Shown here in pieces: positions 1 to 11,222 of a DNA stretch of 64,000 nt (its first letter is position 1; each line of letters opens with the position of its first letter). This DNA comes from Prinsepia uniflora (taxonomy: Eukaryota > Streptophyta > Magnoliopsida > Rosales > Rosaceae). The notes beneath the pieces were generated by a model that saw only the letters and a program-made list of their open reading frames with translations, had not been told where the DNA came from and made no database searches. Location: the NCBI GenBank assembly GCA_032719365.1, contig CM064873.1, forward strand, positions 37,487,742-37,551,741, written 5' to 3'. A program made the translations under genes and the position numbers.

Positions 1-316
1 AATTCAACATTTGTCCCTTTTTAACCATAATTACCAAAATGCCCCTGAACTTCTGAATGTCATAACTTCTTCCTCGAACGTCGAAATTGAACGTGCCACT
101 TGTATATGAACTCGTGACGTCACGAATTACGTTACGGTCATCGGCTAAAGTCCATTTGACCTCCCGAATGAAAAGTCAATGTTTTGCCCATGTCTAGGGG
201 CAAAACGTTCATTTTTGGATCGTTCGTCCGATTTCGCCTAACTAATCACAGATTAACCTCGCTAATCGTGATTAGTCACTAATTTAATATAGGAATTCGG
301 GACGGGCCGTTACACA
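1..316 (-). mobile_element. Start of a gypsy-type LTR, cut by window edge
   Basis: Read on the minus strand, this begins TGTAACGGCCCGTCCCGAAT at 316, the same start as the LTRs at 2508, 47644 and 57430. Its content is the inverted counterpart of the first 300 bases of the solo LTR at 2508: the AATCACGATTAG-like block, a GCCCCTAGACATGGGC-like block and the GTCACGAGTTC block, in the same order. The rest of the LTR lies left of the window. It abuts a truncated LTR at 317 and was probably inserted into it; the possible target duplication CATTC (317-321) cannot be tested without the left side. Confidence 0.8.
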
Positions 317-2214
317 TTCTTACCCTCCAGTTTCACAAACATGCATGTATATCATAAAACTTGAGTAATCGCGTGAAATCAATCAAGTAAAAACAATGGA
401 TCGATAAAATCAAAATATGTTTTCCCATGGTCCACATTTTCTCTGAAACTCATGTTCATCAAATCAGTTCATGATATGAAGTATCTGGACACAAATATCA
501 ATAAATCACAATACCACCAATCCTCAATATCCAGTCTCAATATCCAAGTAACCGTCATAATATCAATGCAACGCGTACAAACTCGGGAGTCTCACGTCCG
601 AGTACATCCCCAGGATCTACGACGTCTGGGGGGATATATCATCTCCAGGATCTACGACATCTGGAGGATATCATCATAATATCCCATGCCTGAGATTAAG
701 CCTCCCTCTGAGCTACTCATCTCCAGGCAGTGGATCATGACTACTCCAAGATCTACGACGTCTGGAGGAGACTATCAAATCACAGAGGATGGTATATGTG
801 GAACAGTCACCAAATCTAGTAATCTCATTTTAAAACCATTTATGTCTAAAATCAAGTCTAAAACATTTCAACATGGCCTATGCCCGAAAGATAACTTTCA
901 CAAAGCAAGTTCCACAAATCCATCATAAAACAGTGTCTAGAATTCCCTTTATAAATCAAAATCATCAATTTAATCATATTCACATGTGACTCCAAATCCA
1001 AGTCAATCATATTCACACAAATCCATCCAATTGCAAATCCGTCCGAGCTGTCGCCTCGATTTACGTGCCATACGGCTCTCCTGAGCCAATCACCATCACC
1101 GGGACTCTCAAACCTGTCGATCGTAATAGAAGGTTACTAACTGCGAAACGGGTCCTTTAGCCCGCGTGTTGACCCGGTTAGTTCTCCATCAATTCAACAT
1201 CATTTCCTTCAATTGAATTATCTAACATCATCTTTTAATCTTAAATCAAAGGTCTGTAACTTCAATTGCACAATCCCTTACCTCGAAGGCTTTCGACCAA
1301 ACCTTGAATTTTCGCAGGAAGTTTAACATCTGATCCTATCAATTTCCATCGATTCCTTCAAATTGATTTAGTAAGAAGCTTTGTAGGATCCATCCAAACA
1401 TACTTCCAATCTCAATTGTAACTTTGGTTCCTTCCAACCATTCGAACTCAACCTCGAAAAGTCGAGGGGCTTGTAGGTTCCATTCTGGGTCAAAACATCA
1501 TCAATTTCCTTCGTTTTGGATTGGGTTCGACCACCCTTGAGCTCCAAAAGTCGAATCCAAGGTCAATTTTAGAGTTTAATCCCCATTCCAAGCTTGCTCA
1601 ATTCGAATTTACAGGTTTCGGGTTTGGGTTTTTCTTCTGCAATTTCCATTTCTTTCTTCCTTGTTTCCTTCTCGTTTTTCACTTTAGAGTTCACCTATTT
1701 TCTCTCTGTTATCCTCTCAATTGCACCAGTTTCTCAATTGGTTTTGGTTGCTGGGAAGATCGATTCAGCAAAGTTGTGGTCTCTGTTTTGGTTTGACGGA
1801 TACACCCACACGTTACAATTCAAACATAGACATAATTATATCCCGCCACTAATCTCTCTCACCAAGTGACCAATGTCACTTAAGTGCCTTGCTGAGTCAC
1901 TTAATCACGGCTGAATCAACCTATTGTTTATCCAATTCACCTTGCTGCCCTAAATTACCATTTTGCCCTTACCAACAAAATGACCAAAATGCCCCTCGCC
2001 GTCTCCGACCCATATCTTTTGCATCCGAACTCCGATTGACGCATGCCGCCTGTCTATGGATTCAACGTCTCGAGACCTATCCAACGATCCTTAAGAAAAT
2101 TCCAAATAAGGTCCCAATTAAAAAGTAAACTTTTGGCCCTTATAACTAGGGTCAAAATCGTCATTTCCTTCAAATTTTCCAAATTTTTCTTTTTCGAATT
2201 TCTGGGTCGTTACA
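317..2214 (-). mobile_element. Truncated Tekay-type gypsy LTR
   Basis: On the minus strand it starts TGTAACGACCCAGAAATTCG at 2214 and matches, in order, the plus-strand LTR that starts at 15206: the AGAAATTCGAAAAA start, the TTATAAGGGCC block, and the GTCTCGAGACGTTGAATCC block. It ends at 317 in the zone equivalent to about 17405 (ATGCATG next to CTCCAG), so about 240 bases of the LTR's far end are missing here. They may lie left of the window, because the LTR at 1-316 sits exactly at the break. Short ORFs inside are chance frames; I see no gene. A donor-like GAGGTAAGG lies near 1280. Confidence 0.75.
606..772. repeat. Degenerate tandem repeat around GGATCTACGACGTCTGG
   Basis: Three spaced copies of a GGATCTACGACGTCTGG-like unit (near 613, 650 and 750) sit inside the truncated LTR. 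Other LTRs in this window carry short tandem units in the equivalent zone, so this is probably the same type of LTR-internal minisatellite, with a unit private to this family. Confidence 0.5.
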
Positions 2215-2507
2215 TAAAGAATAAATGAATTAAAAAATAAATGAATAAAAGAATATAAGAATTAATTAATGAATGAAATAATGAATAAAAGAATAAATGA
2301 ATAAAGAATTAAATATTGGGTTTGAAAGATTGTAATCATAAAATAAAGAAAACAATTAAAAATAATTAAGAACTTAATTGTACTTTTACTTTAACTTTTG
2401 TACAAGTGAGCTTTCTTCAAACACATATTTTTACCAACACTCTAACATCATACTCATATTGAACCAATCACGAAATCCTACCTTAATCATCTCAAATACA
2501 TGCATAC
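2215..2507. other. AT-rich spacer with GAATAAAT-like repeats
   Basis: The first 110 bases are an irregular run of GAATAAATGAAT-type units; the rest is AT-rich with no coding signal. It is continuous, across the solo LTR, with the sequence at 5593 onward. Both may belong to the older element whose minus-strand LTR ends at 7128. Confidence 0.5.
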
Positions 2508-3764
2508 TGTAACGACCCGCCCCGAATTTCGGGATTAGATTAGTGACTAATCATGATTAGTGAGGTTAATCCATGATTAGTTGAGCGAAATCAGACAAAC
2601 GATGCAAAAATTACCGTTTCGCCCCTATTTGTGGGCAAAACGTTGACTTTTCGTTCAGGCAATCAAATAGACTTTGACCGATGATGCTGACGTAGTTCGG
2701 GACGTCACGAGTTCATAGACAGGTGGCACGTTCGATTCCGACATTCGAGGAAGAAGTTACGACATTCGGAAGTTCAAGGGTACTTTGGTACTTTGGTCAA
2801 AAGGGGTGAATAGTTAAGTTTTGGACCGTTACGTAAATCGAGACGATACTAATCCATAGACAAGCTGCACGTCGACATCGGACTTCGAACGAGAAAGTTA
2901 TAGGTCAAGGAAGTTAGATTTCATTATTACACGCATTACGAGGCGAAGACACTTAGCATATGTGATTGGGCAGATATTTTGGTGGGACCCATGGATGAGT
3001 GCCAAGTGTCACTCATCCCTTTAGTCAATTTCCCTAATTTGTGGATCTACATAATTTAATAATATTATCTTTTATTATTTTATAATTTCCAATTATCCCA
3101 TCTTTAATCTTGGCCATCCATTCCTATACTCCCTAAATCATCACCGTCCATCTCATCTCTCTCTTTTCTGATAATTATCATCATCATCTAACAATCTCTT
3201 CTCTCTCCCCGCGACACCATTTTCCCATTTTCTTCTTCTTTGCTCTCCATACAAACACACACCCGAAACACATATATCCCCACCTCCATCATCCATCTTG
3301 TGTGTGTTACATTGAGTGTGACTGAGGGAGAGTGAGAGGCTGAGGATGGCGAGGACGGCGGGCCACGACGACGGTTCACGGCGGAGGTAAGTATAACTCG
3401 CGAGTTTCTAAATTTGTAAACCAAGTTTTAATCGTGGTTTGAGCTCCTTTGTGATTCTATTATGACCTAGGGACAAGGACAATCTGTTTGGGATCGATTT
3501 TGAGGAGAATGGATGTGTGTGAGAGCTGGAAATAGAGGAGGAGGGTCGTGGTTACTATTCATCGTTCTCTGGTGAGTGTTAAGCTTACTTTTCTTGGTTT
3601 TTAATTCATAAAAGGGTTGGTGGGGATTAGAAGATAACCTAGGTGAAATTAGGATCGAAAATGACTGAGGAATGACTGAGAACCGGCCAGGTCGGTTCAG
3701 CAGTTCAGCTGAACCGGTTCGAACCAGTGAACCTGTTTCACTAAAGCTTGATGATGACATTCTA

Positions 3765-4130
3765 TCACCGCGCGTGGGCTTCACGCACAGCCGCTTGCGG
3801 CGGCGCGTGGTGGGTCCGATGGGGAAACTTTCAACACCTGAAATCTTGTATTCGATGTAACGAACATTTTGGGACTGGTTTCATGTTGATCGGACACCGT
3901 CTCAATAATGTTCGGGGCATCAGAAGGTTTAGGTTCGAGATTTAAAATATTTAAAAACTTGGGAAAATTACGGGACTTCAATGAGAGGTTAATAAGGTAG
4001 TTAGCAACCGTCTAGATTGATTTGGACAGGTTTGGGAGTCCCGGTGACAACAATTTGCCGATAAGGGTTACAGCACGCAAACCGAGGCGGCAGTTTAGGA
4101 CGGTCTGTGAGTGGACCTTGATTTCTAAAC
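3765..4130 (+). repeat. Conserved LTR core block
   Basis: This stretch holds GCGCGTGGGCTTCACGCAC, then TGTAACGAACATTTTGGGAC, then the GATCGGACACCGT and GAAGGTTTAGG blocks, and ends at GGACGGTCTGTGAGTGGAC. The same order recurs at 16225-16590, 27886-28240, 32358-32720 and 48535-48900 on plus, and at 30395-30770 and 56100-56480 on minus, although the LTR ends differ. I take it as a shared LTR core; its role is unknown. Confidence 0.7.
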
Positions 4131-4317
4131 TGTGATGCATGCATAAACGTTTAATATGGATTATGAATGTGATTCTATGATGTTGATTTGGATATTGGTG
4201 AATTATATGGTTTCACGCATTTGGAGGCGATTGACGTAAATCGAGGTTTTCGATTTTACTCTGACTTTTCGTACTGATGGTTTTGAAAATAGTTTAATGA
4301 AATGATTTTGGATTTGA

Positions 4318-4690
4318 AAAGGTAAACTCGGGTTCGAGACCCATTTTTTTGGAAACCCTCGGACTCGAAGTCCCTTTTTGTTAGCTTCTCGGGCTAGAGG
4401 CCCAATCGTTCTTAAATTGATTTCGAATTTGGGAATATGGAATCGGGCACGAGACCCATTTGAGTTACGAACTCCCAGACTTGAGGTCCAATTGATTTAA
4501 CAAGGCATCAGGCCGAAGGCCCGGTTGGTTTACGTATCGGGCATGAGGCCCATTTAGTTTACGAAATCGGGCACGAGGCCCAATTGGGTTACGATTCGAG
4601 CCGGAGGCCCAGTTTGTATGTGGATTCGGGCTTAGAGCCCAGTTACGTTTTACGATTGTGATTTCGGGTCAGGGACCCACAAATGGATTT
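4318..4690 (+). repeat. LTR-internal minisatellite, GAGGCCCA-type unit
   Basis: Imperfect units of about 30-36 bases, each with a version of CGGGCNNGAGGCCCA followed by a T-rich GGTTTACGAA stretch, repeat about eight to ten times. The same unit, with different copy number, is at 28430-28930, 32938-33325 and 47308-47450. Confidence 0.75.
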
Positions 4691-5592
4691 ACCGTTCATG
4701 ACGATTTATGGGAACCAGAATGAACCCTTGAAAGGTTTTTATGGTTCATGTCGGTTTATGGGAACCGGCATGAACCCTTGAAAGGTTTTTATGGTTCATC
4801 ACGGCTTATAGGGGCCGAGCATGAATCCTTGAAAGGTTTAAAGAATGATTTCAAAAGGTTTTTTGTATGCCATCCTTTATATATGATTGTCTCCTCCGGG
4901 GAGGATCGTTGGCCTAGGTGGACCCCGGAGTAGTCACGGAGCTCTGACTGAGTGGAGTCGCCCCCCAGTTGGGTTCCTTACTCTCAGAATGGCCATGGTT
5001 AGTAACCTGCAGGGAGGGTTATTGATCTACGGACATTGACCTGAGTGGACCCTAGAGAGACTTGCGTTTGAGATCCCAGGTAGCACGTGCGTAGCTCTAG
5101 ATTACCGTGACAAGTTTGGTGATATGATATATATGGATGAACATGATTTCAAATGGTTTGGGAAATTGTGTTTTATGATGATAAATGGATTTGGGTTGAG
5201 ATCCCACATATGTTTACTATGTTATGGTTCACTGTAAATGGTTTTGGGCAGGAGCCCGTATGGATATGGTTGTTTAAACATATGTGATTGGATAAATGGT
5301 TTTACTAGGCATGCATGCTTTTTAGTGAAGAGTATAAAGGTCTTTATAAAATGTGTTTACGAAACTTATTACTTTTTGTCCACTCACAGTCTTTTTGTTT
5401 TCAATACCCTTCAGGTTGGTAAAGACTGTAGCAGATACCCGGACATCACATACCTCCTCCGGATCCTGGCGTACTCTGGAAGCCTTCGAGCTAAAGGTTT
5501 TAATTTTCCCTGGTCTGACACTTCATGTCAGACGGGATCAGGAGCCTTCCTTGTTAATCCCGGGGGGATTGGGGACGGGTCCTGTCACATAC

Positions 5593-7128
5593 ATTTTTCA
5601 TATTACAAATGCACCGAACAGGGGATTATTATCTACAATATGATTCACCTTAAGTTTGTGATTTAATGAGCCAAACAGCTGTCAAACATTAAATCTCTTC
5701 AATTTTCTACTAAGTGTACTGAACATCGGTCATAAACACATAGCGTAGAATTGGAGTTTAAGCACTAAAACATATGAAGTAAAAGAAATTCAAAAAGTAA
5801 AACACATAGAGATTGCATTCTTACTTACAAATGTTAGAAAGAAAATATCAACTCATATATTGAATTATAAGTAAACCGAAACAATAACAAGAATTTAAGT
5901 AAAGGGAATAAAGTTACACTTTCGGAACCCAAGAACAGCTTGTGACTCCGAAAGTGGATGGAAACAGTGGAATTTTATTCAAAAGGAACACCGAACAGCG
6001 GCTGGAACCTTATGAAGATGGAGTATAAAACATAAGAATTCAGACTTAAATTCTAGAATTATTTCGGAAATACTCGACCTAGGTATTTCTTAAGGAAAGC
6101 ATAAAAATGTGTTAAGAGATCTCAAAGAAAAATCACAAGAACAAAGTAAAGAAGAAATGAAATTAAAAACTAATATAAAAATGACATAAATTAAGAACAA
6201 TAATTGAAAGAAAACTAATTAATAAGAAAATCTACAAGAAGTTAAAATGGTCCCCAAAAATAAAGAACAAAAAGAAAGAAGTTGAATTAAAAGAAGAGAA
6301 AAACTAGAGAGAATTATTAAAACCTAAACTAAAAAGAGAAACAAAATGGGACAATTGAGGACCCTTGTTACATGAAATGAACCCCTATTTATAGGGAGAA
6401 AAAACTACCAAAAATAAAATAAAATGATAAAAATTACAATAAAATAAATAAAAATGAAATGATGAACAATGATGATTTTAGGGATGGTTTGGTGCTCGAA
6501 ATTCAGAAAAAAGACTGAAAAAAGGGAGTAGTTGGGTGCAGGAAATGTGATCAGCAAAGAGCAGCTGAAAAGAAGGCATTGATTTCGGTGGCAGGTGGCT
6601 GACAGAGGGCAGGTGGGTTGGTGAGGAGCAGCTGAAAGGAAGGGCTGACATTCAGCGCACCCGCACTAACTTGGACAAGGGTTGTTTAGGACGCGCGCGC
6701 CGAGGAGATGGAGGGCGCTTCGGCAGGCACCAGTTGACGGATTTTGCTGGGCTGGCTGGAGACTTGGGCTTGTTTCTTGGACCTGCGTAGGAACAGAAAT
6801 GGATCGAGCTGCAGCTGGGACTTTGGGCTGCTGGGCTTTTCTGGGCTTGCTTTATTGGTTTTTTGGGCTGAGAAAAAGAAAATGATTTGGGCCTGCAAAT
6901 TTAATTACAAATTATATAATTTTATCTCAATTCGTCCATAATTTATTCGTTATAATTCCAATCGAGACGATTCTTTCGCCAAAACGCTCCAAATTACAAA
7001 CTTTATTTATTTAAACAAAAATATCACAAAATATATTATTTTATCTAATTATTTATTATTTTAATATTAAAAGTCAAGTATAAATGATATAAAATAATAT
7101 AAAATAATGCTTATTTGAGGACCTATCA
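5593..7128 (-). mobile_element. LTR starting TGATAGGTCC, possibly Athila/Tat type
   Basis: On the minus strand it begins TGATAGGTCCTCAAATAAGC at 7128, followed by a very AT-rich stretch (6900-7110), a GC-richer block (6480-6880), a TATA box and an A/T-rich leader. TGATAGG is also the start of the Athila LTR at 61857, so I place it near that group, but I see no coding part to prove this. Its far end is not fixed; 5593 is simply where the solo-LTR target duplication ends. The ORFs near 6682-6941 lie in the GC-richer block and look like chance frames. Confidence 0.5.
6386..6393 (-). promoter_or_regulatory. TATA box of the minus-strand LTR
   Basis: On the minus strand the sequence is CCCTATAAATAGGGG, a strong plant TATA box. 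It stands about 740 bases inside the LTR that starts at 7128, which fits a U3/R boundary. Transcripts would run toward lower coordinates. Confidence 0.55.
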
Positions 7129-7515
7129 ATGCACTCTCCAAATTCGTTTCTTTGAGAGGAACGTGCACTCCAATTTCTAAGTCTTGTACATCACTAATTC
7201 GCCGCCTACCACAAGCAATATCAATTCCATATCAAATTATAGTGAACCGCGCCTAGAGCTAATACTATCTATTTTTATTTAGTGTTTCTGTTTCTAATGG
7301 TACAACATTTTCCTAGAAAAAAAAATAAAATTCCAAATGATTTTTTTAAACGTATGAAAAAAAAAATTGTTTTGGACACATGTCCCTCTCCTAGCAAAGA
7401 AGCAAACCTATTTAATTCAGGGACCGCAAAACTTGGTTGGTCTGGAAAGTCGCGGTGGCTGGTATTTAAAGGAAATACTACTTCAGGGAAACTACAGTAA
7501 TAAAAAGGACTAAAT
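7129..7515. other. Non-coding stretch upstream of the COPB2 copy
   Basis: No gene or element end could be recognised. It contains A-rich runs (7315-7330, 7358-7370). No left-hand CACTA terminus (CACTACGCC) is present, so the left limit of the transposon ending at 12228 is not visible here. Confidence 0.5.
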
Positions 7516-7879
7516 TGTAGGCTCCGTATCTAGGGTTTCTCATTCTCTCCCTCTGTCTCTAATTATTTACAAAAGCGCAGTCGTTCTACTTCTCCGCTCC
7601 TCTTTCGAATTTTCCCTCTCTGAATTTCTCTTCATTCTTTCCTCCAATGCCATGAATTTATAGTCTCTCTCCTCCCAGACAGATCTCTCACCCCTGCCCA
7701 GTTCACAAATTTCGAATCCTTTTTCACAAAACACTTCCCCCCCCCCTCCCATATTATCCCGCTCTCACTCTTTCTATCTCCCGCCCACGAACTATCCAAG
7801 GTAATTAGATTGTGCCAATAAAAAATAATCTTCCAATGCCCGCAATTTATCTTTCCCTCCTTCGAGCAGAACTCATCTT

Positions 7880-7913
<34 letters not shown>

Positions 7914-7914
7914 G

Positions 7915-7986
<72 letters not shown>

Positions 7987-8136
7987 TTCAAGAGAATTTT
8001 AGAATCGTTTGAACTTAATTTCGACTTACTGTGTGACTTCTTGAGCTTCTACTATGAATTTATTCATGTTGCTTTCTAATTCGATTTACTAAATCCTTCC
8101 ACTTCAATGTGTGTGGTTTATATGGTGATTTTGCAG
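7516..8136 (+). promoter_or_regulatory. 5' leader of the COPB2 copy
   Basis: This begins with CTCCGTATCTAGGGTTTCTC, a wording common in leaders of plant housekeeping genes, then pyrimidine-rich DNA and a long CT microsatellite. It ends at TTTTGCAG (8129-8136), an acceptor site just before the first recognisable COPB2 codons, so a leader intron is likely. This suggests the genomic 5' end of the gene was copied, not an mRNA. Confidence 0.5.
7880..7988. repeat. CT dinucleotide microsatellite
   Basis: About 50 CT units with a few interruptions (ATCT, CGCT, TTTCT). In one frame it gives a run of Ser-Leu, which is an artefact and not a protein. Confidence 0.95.
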
Positions 8137-8784
8137 CTTCTTAGGCTTGATATCAAGGTAATTTGTTTTCCTCAGTTCATTTAAGTTTGTGATGTCCATT
8201 TCCAATTTGAGCTTTGCGTTTTGGGAATTTTTGATTTCCGCCTGCTATAATGACCAATTATGCAGAAAAAAATTGTGCATAGAACAGAAAGAGTTAAGTC
8301 TTTGGATTTGCATCCAACTGAACCATGGTAATTTTTACTATCTCTGTACATGTAAATTTATCTCAACGGAAAGAGGATAGACTTTGAATTAGTGTGTGCA
8401 GTGGCTTGACACTACTCTGTTTCTGTTATTTTATTTGTTTATATTAATGTAGTTATAATTTCGACGAGGCCACTTCTTATATTGTGTATATGTTTTGGCA
8501 GGATCCTTGCAAGTCTGTATTCAGGAAATGTGTATATTTTCAATTACCAGTCACAGGTTTGTGGCTCTTGTCCAATTCTAGTTTTTCTCTTGCATTGATG
8601 TGTTGCTTGCTCTCCCTTTGGAGTTTGTGGTCTTAGTTGTTGACTTGTACTCATAAAAAGCTTTTCTTTATTGTCTGCTCTGCTAAACCATAGTCACCAT
8701 TAGGCTAAAACACAATAAGTGAATGGCTGCTGTCATTCACAAAGTCTGTTCTGTGGGTTTAATTGAAATTTCATCTTTTCAAAA

Positions 8785-8817
8785 TGGCATTGGTTTCATA
8801 TAGGTGGTCCCTCTATT
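8785..8817 (+). repeat. Left copy of a 33-base direct repeat
   Basis: This 33-base segment, starting TGGCATTGGTTTCATATAGG, recurs without change at 10740-10772. The two copies bracket the foreign gene fragment inside the COPB2 copy and mark the limits of that insertion. It is far longer than a transposase or integrase target duplication. Confidence 0.9.
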
Positions 8818-8860
8818 CGTAAAAATTATCTAATTTTAGTAAAGATTGTTTGATTGTATA

Positions 8861-10222
8861 TATGGACAATGGAAATTCAGTGATCAGATGTGCACCCGGA
8901 TTAAAAGCAAACTACCCGGATGATGGATCCGAGACTCGGGATGTAGTGGTAATTTATATATTCAATCAATTATTTTCTCTCTATGAACTACACAGATGTG
9001 CATCTGCTGGTATTGAATTCCAGAACTCAATCACCACCCCTTTCTAAGAGTCGTCGTGGTGCAAGGCCAGGGGTCATTAGCGTATGAATATTTCTGACTG
9101 AAACTTTTTGTTTCCTGGTGCAGCTGGCTAGACCGCCTCTTTTCTTTAGGGAAACCAATCCACAACCTAGAAAACACAACTTGTGGCAGGCAACATCAGA
9201 TTTTACAGATGGACAAGCGACTTTAAACAAGTTATATATCTAGCCTTATGTTAGTACTTACTACTAGAATGAATTTGTTTGTTTATTATCGTTTTAATAC
9301 TGAGATTTAGAAATGCCTTTATGCATCAATTTGTATGACATTGTTCCATGTTTTAGTACCTCTATTTAACAATGGTCAGGGGTGTTCTTAAGTTACTATA
9401 GTTATGAGAATTGCTTAAACATTTGAGATGCCTATGCTTTGATTCAAGCCCTAGCCAAGCAAGTTGAGATCTTTGGTTCTCGACGCCAAGTGATGATATT
9501 AAACGTTATTTATAAGACAATTGTTCATATCTTTTCACGCTGCAACATTCTAAATATCAGTCTCCTCTGTACTGTATTTTACTGCTATTGTTTCCAAATA
9601 TGTTTAGAAAATATGTCATATTACCTTTATTGATAATAGCTAAAGAAAATCATCCATATACTTTCTCTTTCGATTTTCTGAGAGTTATAAGGCTTTAAAA
9701 TAGAGAGATAAGTATATGCCTGATAGAAGGACATGCATGTCACTAATAATTTGTAATTTTCTTATGAATGCAATTCTAAAGTCCTGATTTTTTATGAGGT
9801 TTGATTGCATACAGTTGTTGATGCATAATGCTACTAAGTGCTATTTTTTGAATTTCAAATTATAATGCAATTTTTTCCTTTGTGTTGTCTTAGGCGACAT
9901 TTTCTCCAGTGCCCACAAGGCTTGGTCTTTGGAAAGAATTTTGAAAAGCTTATTGTATGTGATCCTCGACTTAGCTTCTTAAGCCAATAACCATAAATTG
10001 TGTTAGAATCTCTATTTTTCGATGCTTGAGTTATAGTAACTAGTGACCTTGTTGAATATGGACATCGGTTTGCTTCAAAGAATGAAGACGGGTCTGTTAA
10101 ATTTGGGTTTTAGGATTCTGCATCACATTCTGGTGCTCATTCATCACCATCTAAAAATGAACAAGAGTTTAGCAGCAGAGGTTCTGAAAATTATTCCCAG
10201 GAAATTTCTTCCCATAGCTCAG
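8861..10222 (+). pseudogene. Fragment of an unrecognised plant gene
   Basis: Several exon-like blocks with plausible splice borders follow one another: 8861-8948 (MDNGNSVIRCAPGLKANYPD), about 9024-9080 (Ser/Pro/Arg-rich SPPLSKSRRGARPG), 9124-9230 (LARPPLFFRETNPQPRK), about 9426-9489 (DAYALIQALAKQVEIFGSRR), 9894-9954 (RHFLQCPQGLVFGKNFEKLI) and about 10044-10222 (EYGHRFASKNEDGSVKFGF, then a Ser-rich tail). The wording looks like real protein, not LTR noise, and all blocks are on the same strand. At least one stop (after KFGF) breaks it. I do not recognise the family. It sits between identical 33-base repeats within the COPB2 copy, so it is a secondary capture. Confidence 0.55.
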
Positions 10223-10739
10223 GTAAATCTTGAAGTTGTAAAAAAAAATTTGTGATGGATATGATGATAAATAAATAACCACATATTAGTTTTATTTATT
10301 ATCTTATATATAGTTTCAAAATGTTGTCAAGCTCTTCTTTATTGCTCTTTTGCCTATAGTCTTAGTTCTTAGTCTCTCTGCTCCGCGACTAATAGTAAAA
10401 GACTTTCTCTAATGACTTGATTCCCTTACCATCTTATGTTTCTAGTCTCAAGACTTCAATACTATTTAAGTTGGTTCTGTTTTCTCTTTGGGAGACGCTT
10501 CTGTATGTTCCATCGTTTTACTAAATTCTTAGGTTAAAAGCATAACTATTTAGTTACTTGTGCCATAGACTCACCCACCCTTGTATTATGTTGTGGACTG
10601 AATTTCAAAAATTAACTCGGACCCTAAAATTGTTTGTGAGGATAGGTTCTTGTTATAAGCAGTGAGTTATTTGAAAGGAAAATCAATGTATGAGGAAATG
10701 GTTTCATTTGGTTCTTGTTGTAAGTGTTTCTTTTGGTTT

Positions 10740-10772
10740 TGGCATTGGTTTCATATAGGTGGTCCCTCTATT
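10740..10772 (+). repeat. Right copy of the 33-base direct repeat
   Basis: Identical to 8785-8817. Directly after it the local phrase TTGGCATTGGTTT is repeated again (10779-10803), so this point was rearranged more than once before COPB2 exon four resumes near 10807. Confidence 0.9.
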
Positions 10773-11222
10773 TGTAAACTTGGCATTGGTTTTGGCATTG
10801 GTTTCATACAATTTTGTACCTCGTAAGCAGTGGATAGTAACTGCAGCTGGTGACATGTTTATTTGTGTATACAATTACAATACAATGGATAAGGTTAAAG
10901 GTTGTTCATCCAACACTTCCATATGTTTTGTCGACATCCGATGACATGCTTATCAAAATGTGGGATTAGGAAAAGGTTGGATGTGTACTCAGATATTTGA
11001 AGGGCATTCTCACTATGTGATGCAAGTGACCTTTAATCCCAAAGATGCAAATAATTGTTCAAGTGCTTCCTTGGATCACACTGTAAAGGTGCGTTTAGAA
11101 ATATTCCTTAGTACCGTGTTAAGTTTATTTGGGACATTTTCAGGTTGTGCATTTTATTAATTGCTTGTCACCATCTTGTTTCTAGATCTGGAATCTTGCC
11201 TCCCCTTATGCTGTTATTGTTA

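Larger units (their letters stand above)
3387..5414 (+). other. Predicted intron within the solo LTR
   Basis: A donor-like GGAG/GTAAGT begins at 3387. An acceptor-like tract (pyrimidine-rich TCTTTTTGTTTTCAATACCC, then TTCAG) ends at 5414, 173 bases before the LTR end. Equivalent pairs occur at the same relative places in the LTR at 15206 (GT at 15730, AG at 17475) and in element C (minus strand, GT at 39151, AG at 37784). Splicing is inferred from these motifs only. Confidence 0.35.
2508..5587 (+). mobile_element. Complete solo LTR of a gypsy element (3.08 kb)
   Basis: It starts TGTAACGACCCGCCCCGAAT and ends GGGGACGGGTCCTGTCA, and is flanked by a perfect 5-base target duplication CATAC (2503-2507 and 5588-5592). 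There is no internal domain or second LTR beside it, so it is a solo LTR left by LTR-LTR recombination. Inside, in order, are the attenuated AATCATGATTAG block, a CT-rich leader-like stretch (3150-3260), a donor-like GGAG/GTAAGT at 3387, the GC-rich GCGCGTGGGCTTCACGC block (3770), the core block TGTAACGAACATTTTGGGAC (3857), a GAGGCCCA minisatellite (4320-4690) and an acceptor-like CCCTTCAG at 5407-5414. No protein is encoded. Confidence 0.92.
8137..11222 (+). pseudogene. Coatomer subunit beta-prime (COPB2), 5'-exon pseudogene
   Basis: COPB2 is the WD40 subunit of the COPI vesicle coat, acting in Golgi-to-ER transport. Five exon remnants in the right order retain splice sites: 8137-8157 (LLRLDIK), 8266-8327 (KKIVHRTERVKSLDLHPTEP), 8502-8556 (ILASLYSGNVYIFNYQSQ), about 10807-11088 (RKQWIVTAAGD, VYNYNTMDKVK, then IFEGHSHYVMQVTFNPKD) and 11186 onward (IWNLASP). 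Together these match the first two to three WD repeats of a protein usually near 900 residues. Decay is clear: the segment after DKVK has lost about a dozen residues (the FEAH region), the conserved Trp after KMWD is TAG, a frameshift follows, and the rest of the gene is missing. A different gene fragment lies between exons three and four. The introns show copying at DNA level. The family assignment is firm from motif wording; the function is lost. Confidence 0.88.

Noticed and set aside
1521..2228. Overlapping ORFs near 1521-2228 as genes
   Set aside because: They lie in a truncated minus-strand LTR whose relative at 15206-17647 does not keep these frames.
4318..4690. CRISPR array
   Set aside because: Units are imperfect and tandem without unique spacers, lie inside a plant LTR, and no cas-like gene is present.
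6682..6941. Trp-rich overlapping ORFs
   Set aside because: They fall in the GC-rich part of a minus-strand LTR and overlap each other in several frames without any family wording.
7812..8012. ORF with a long Ser-Leu run
   Set aside because: It is the translation of the CT microsatellite and has no support as a protein.
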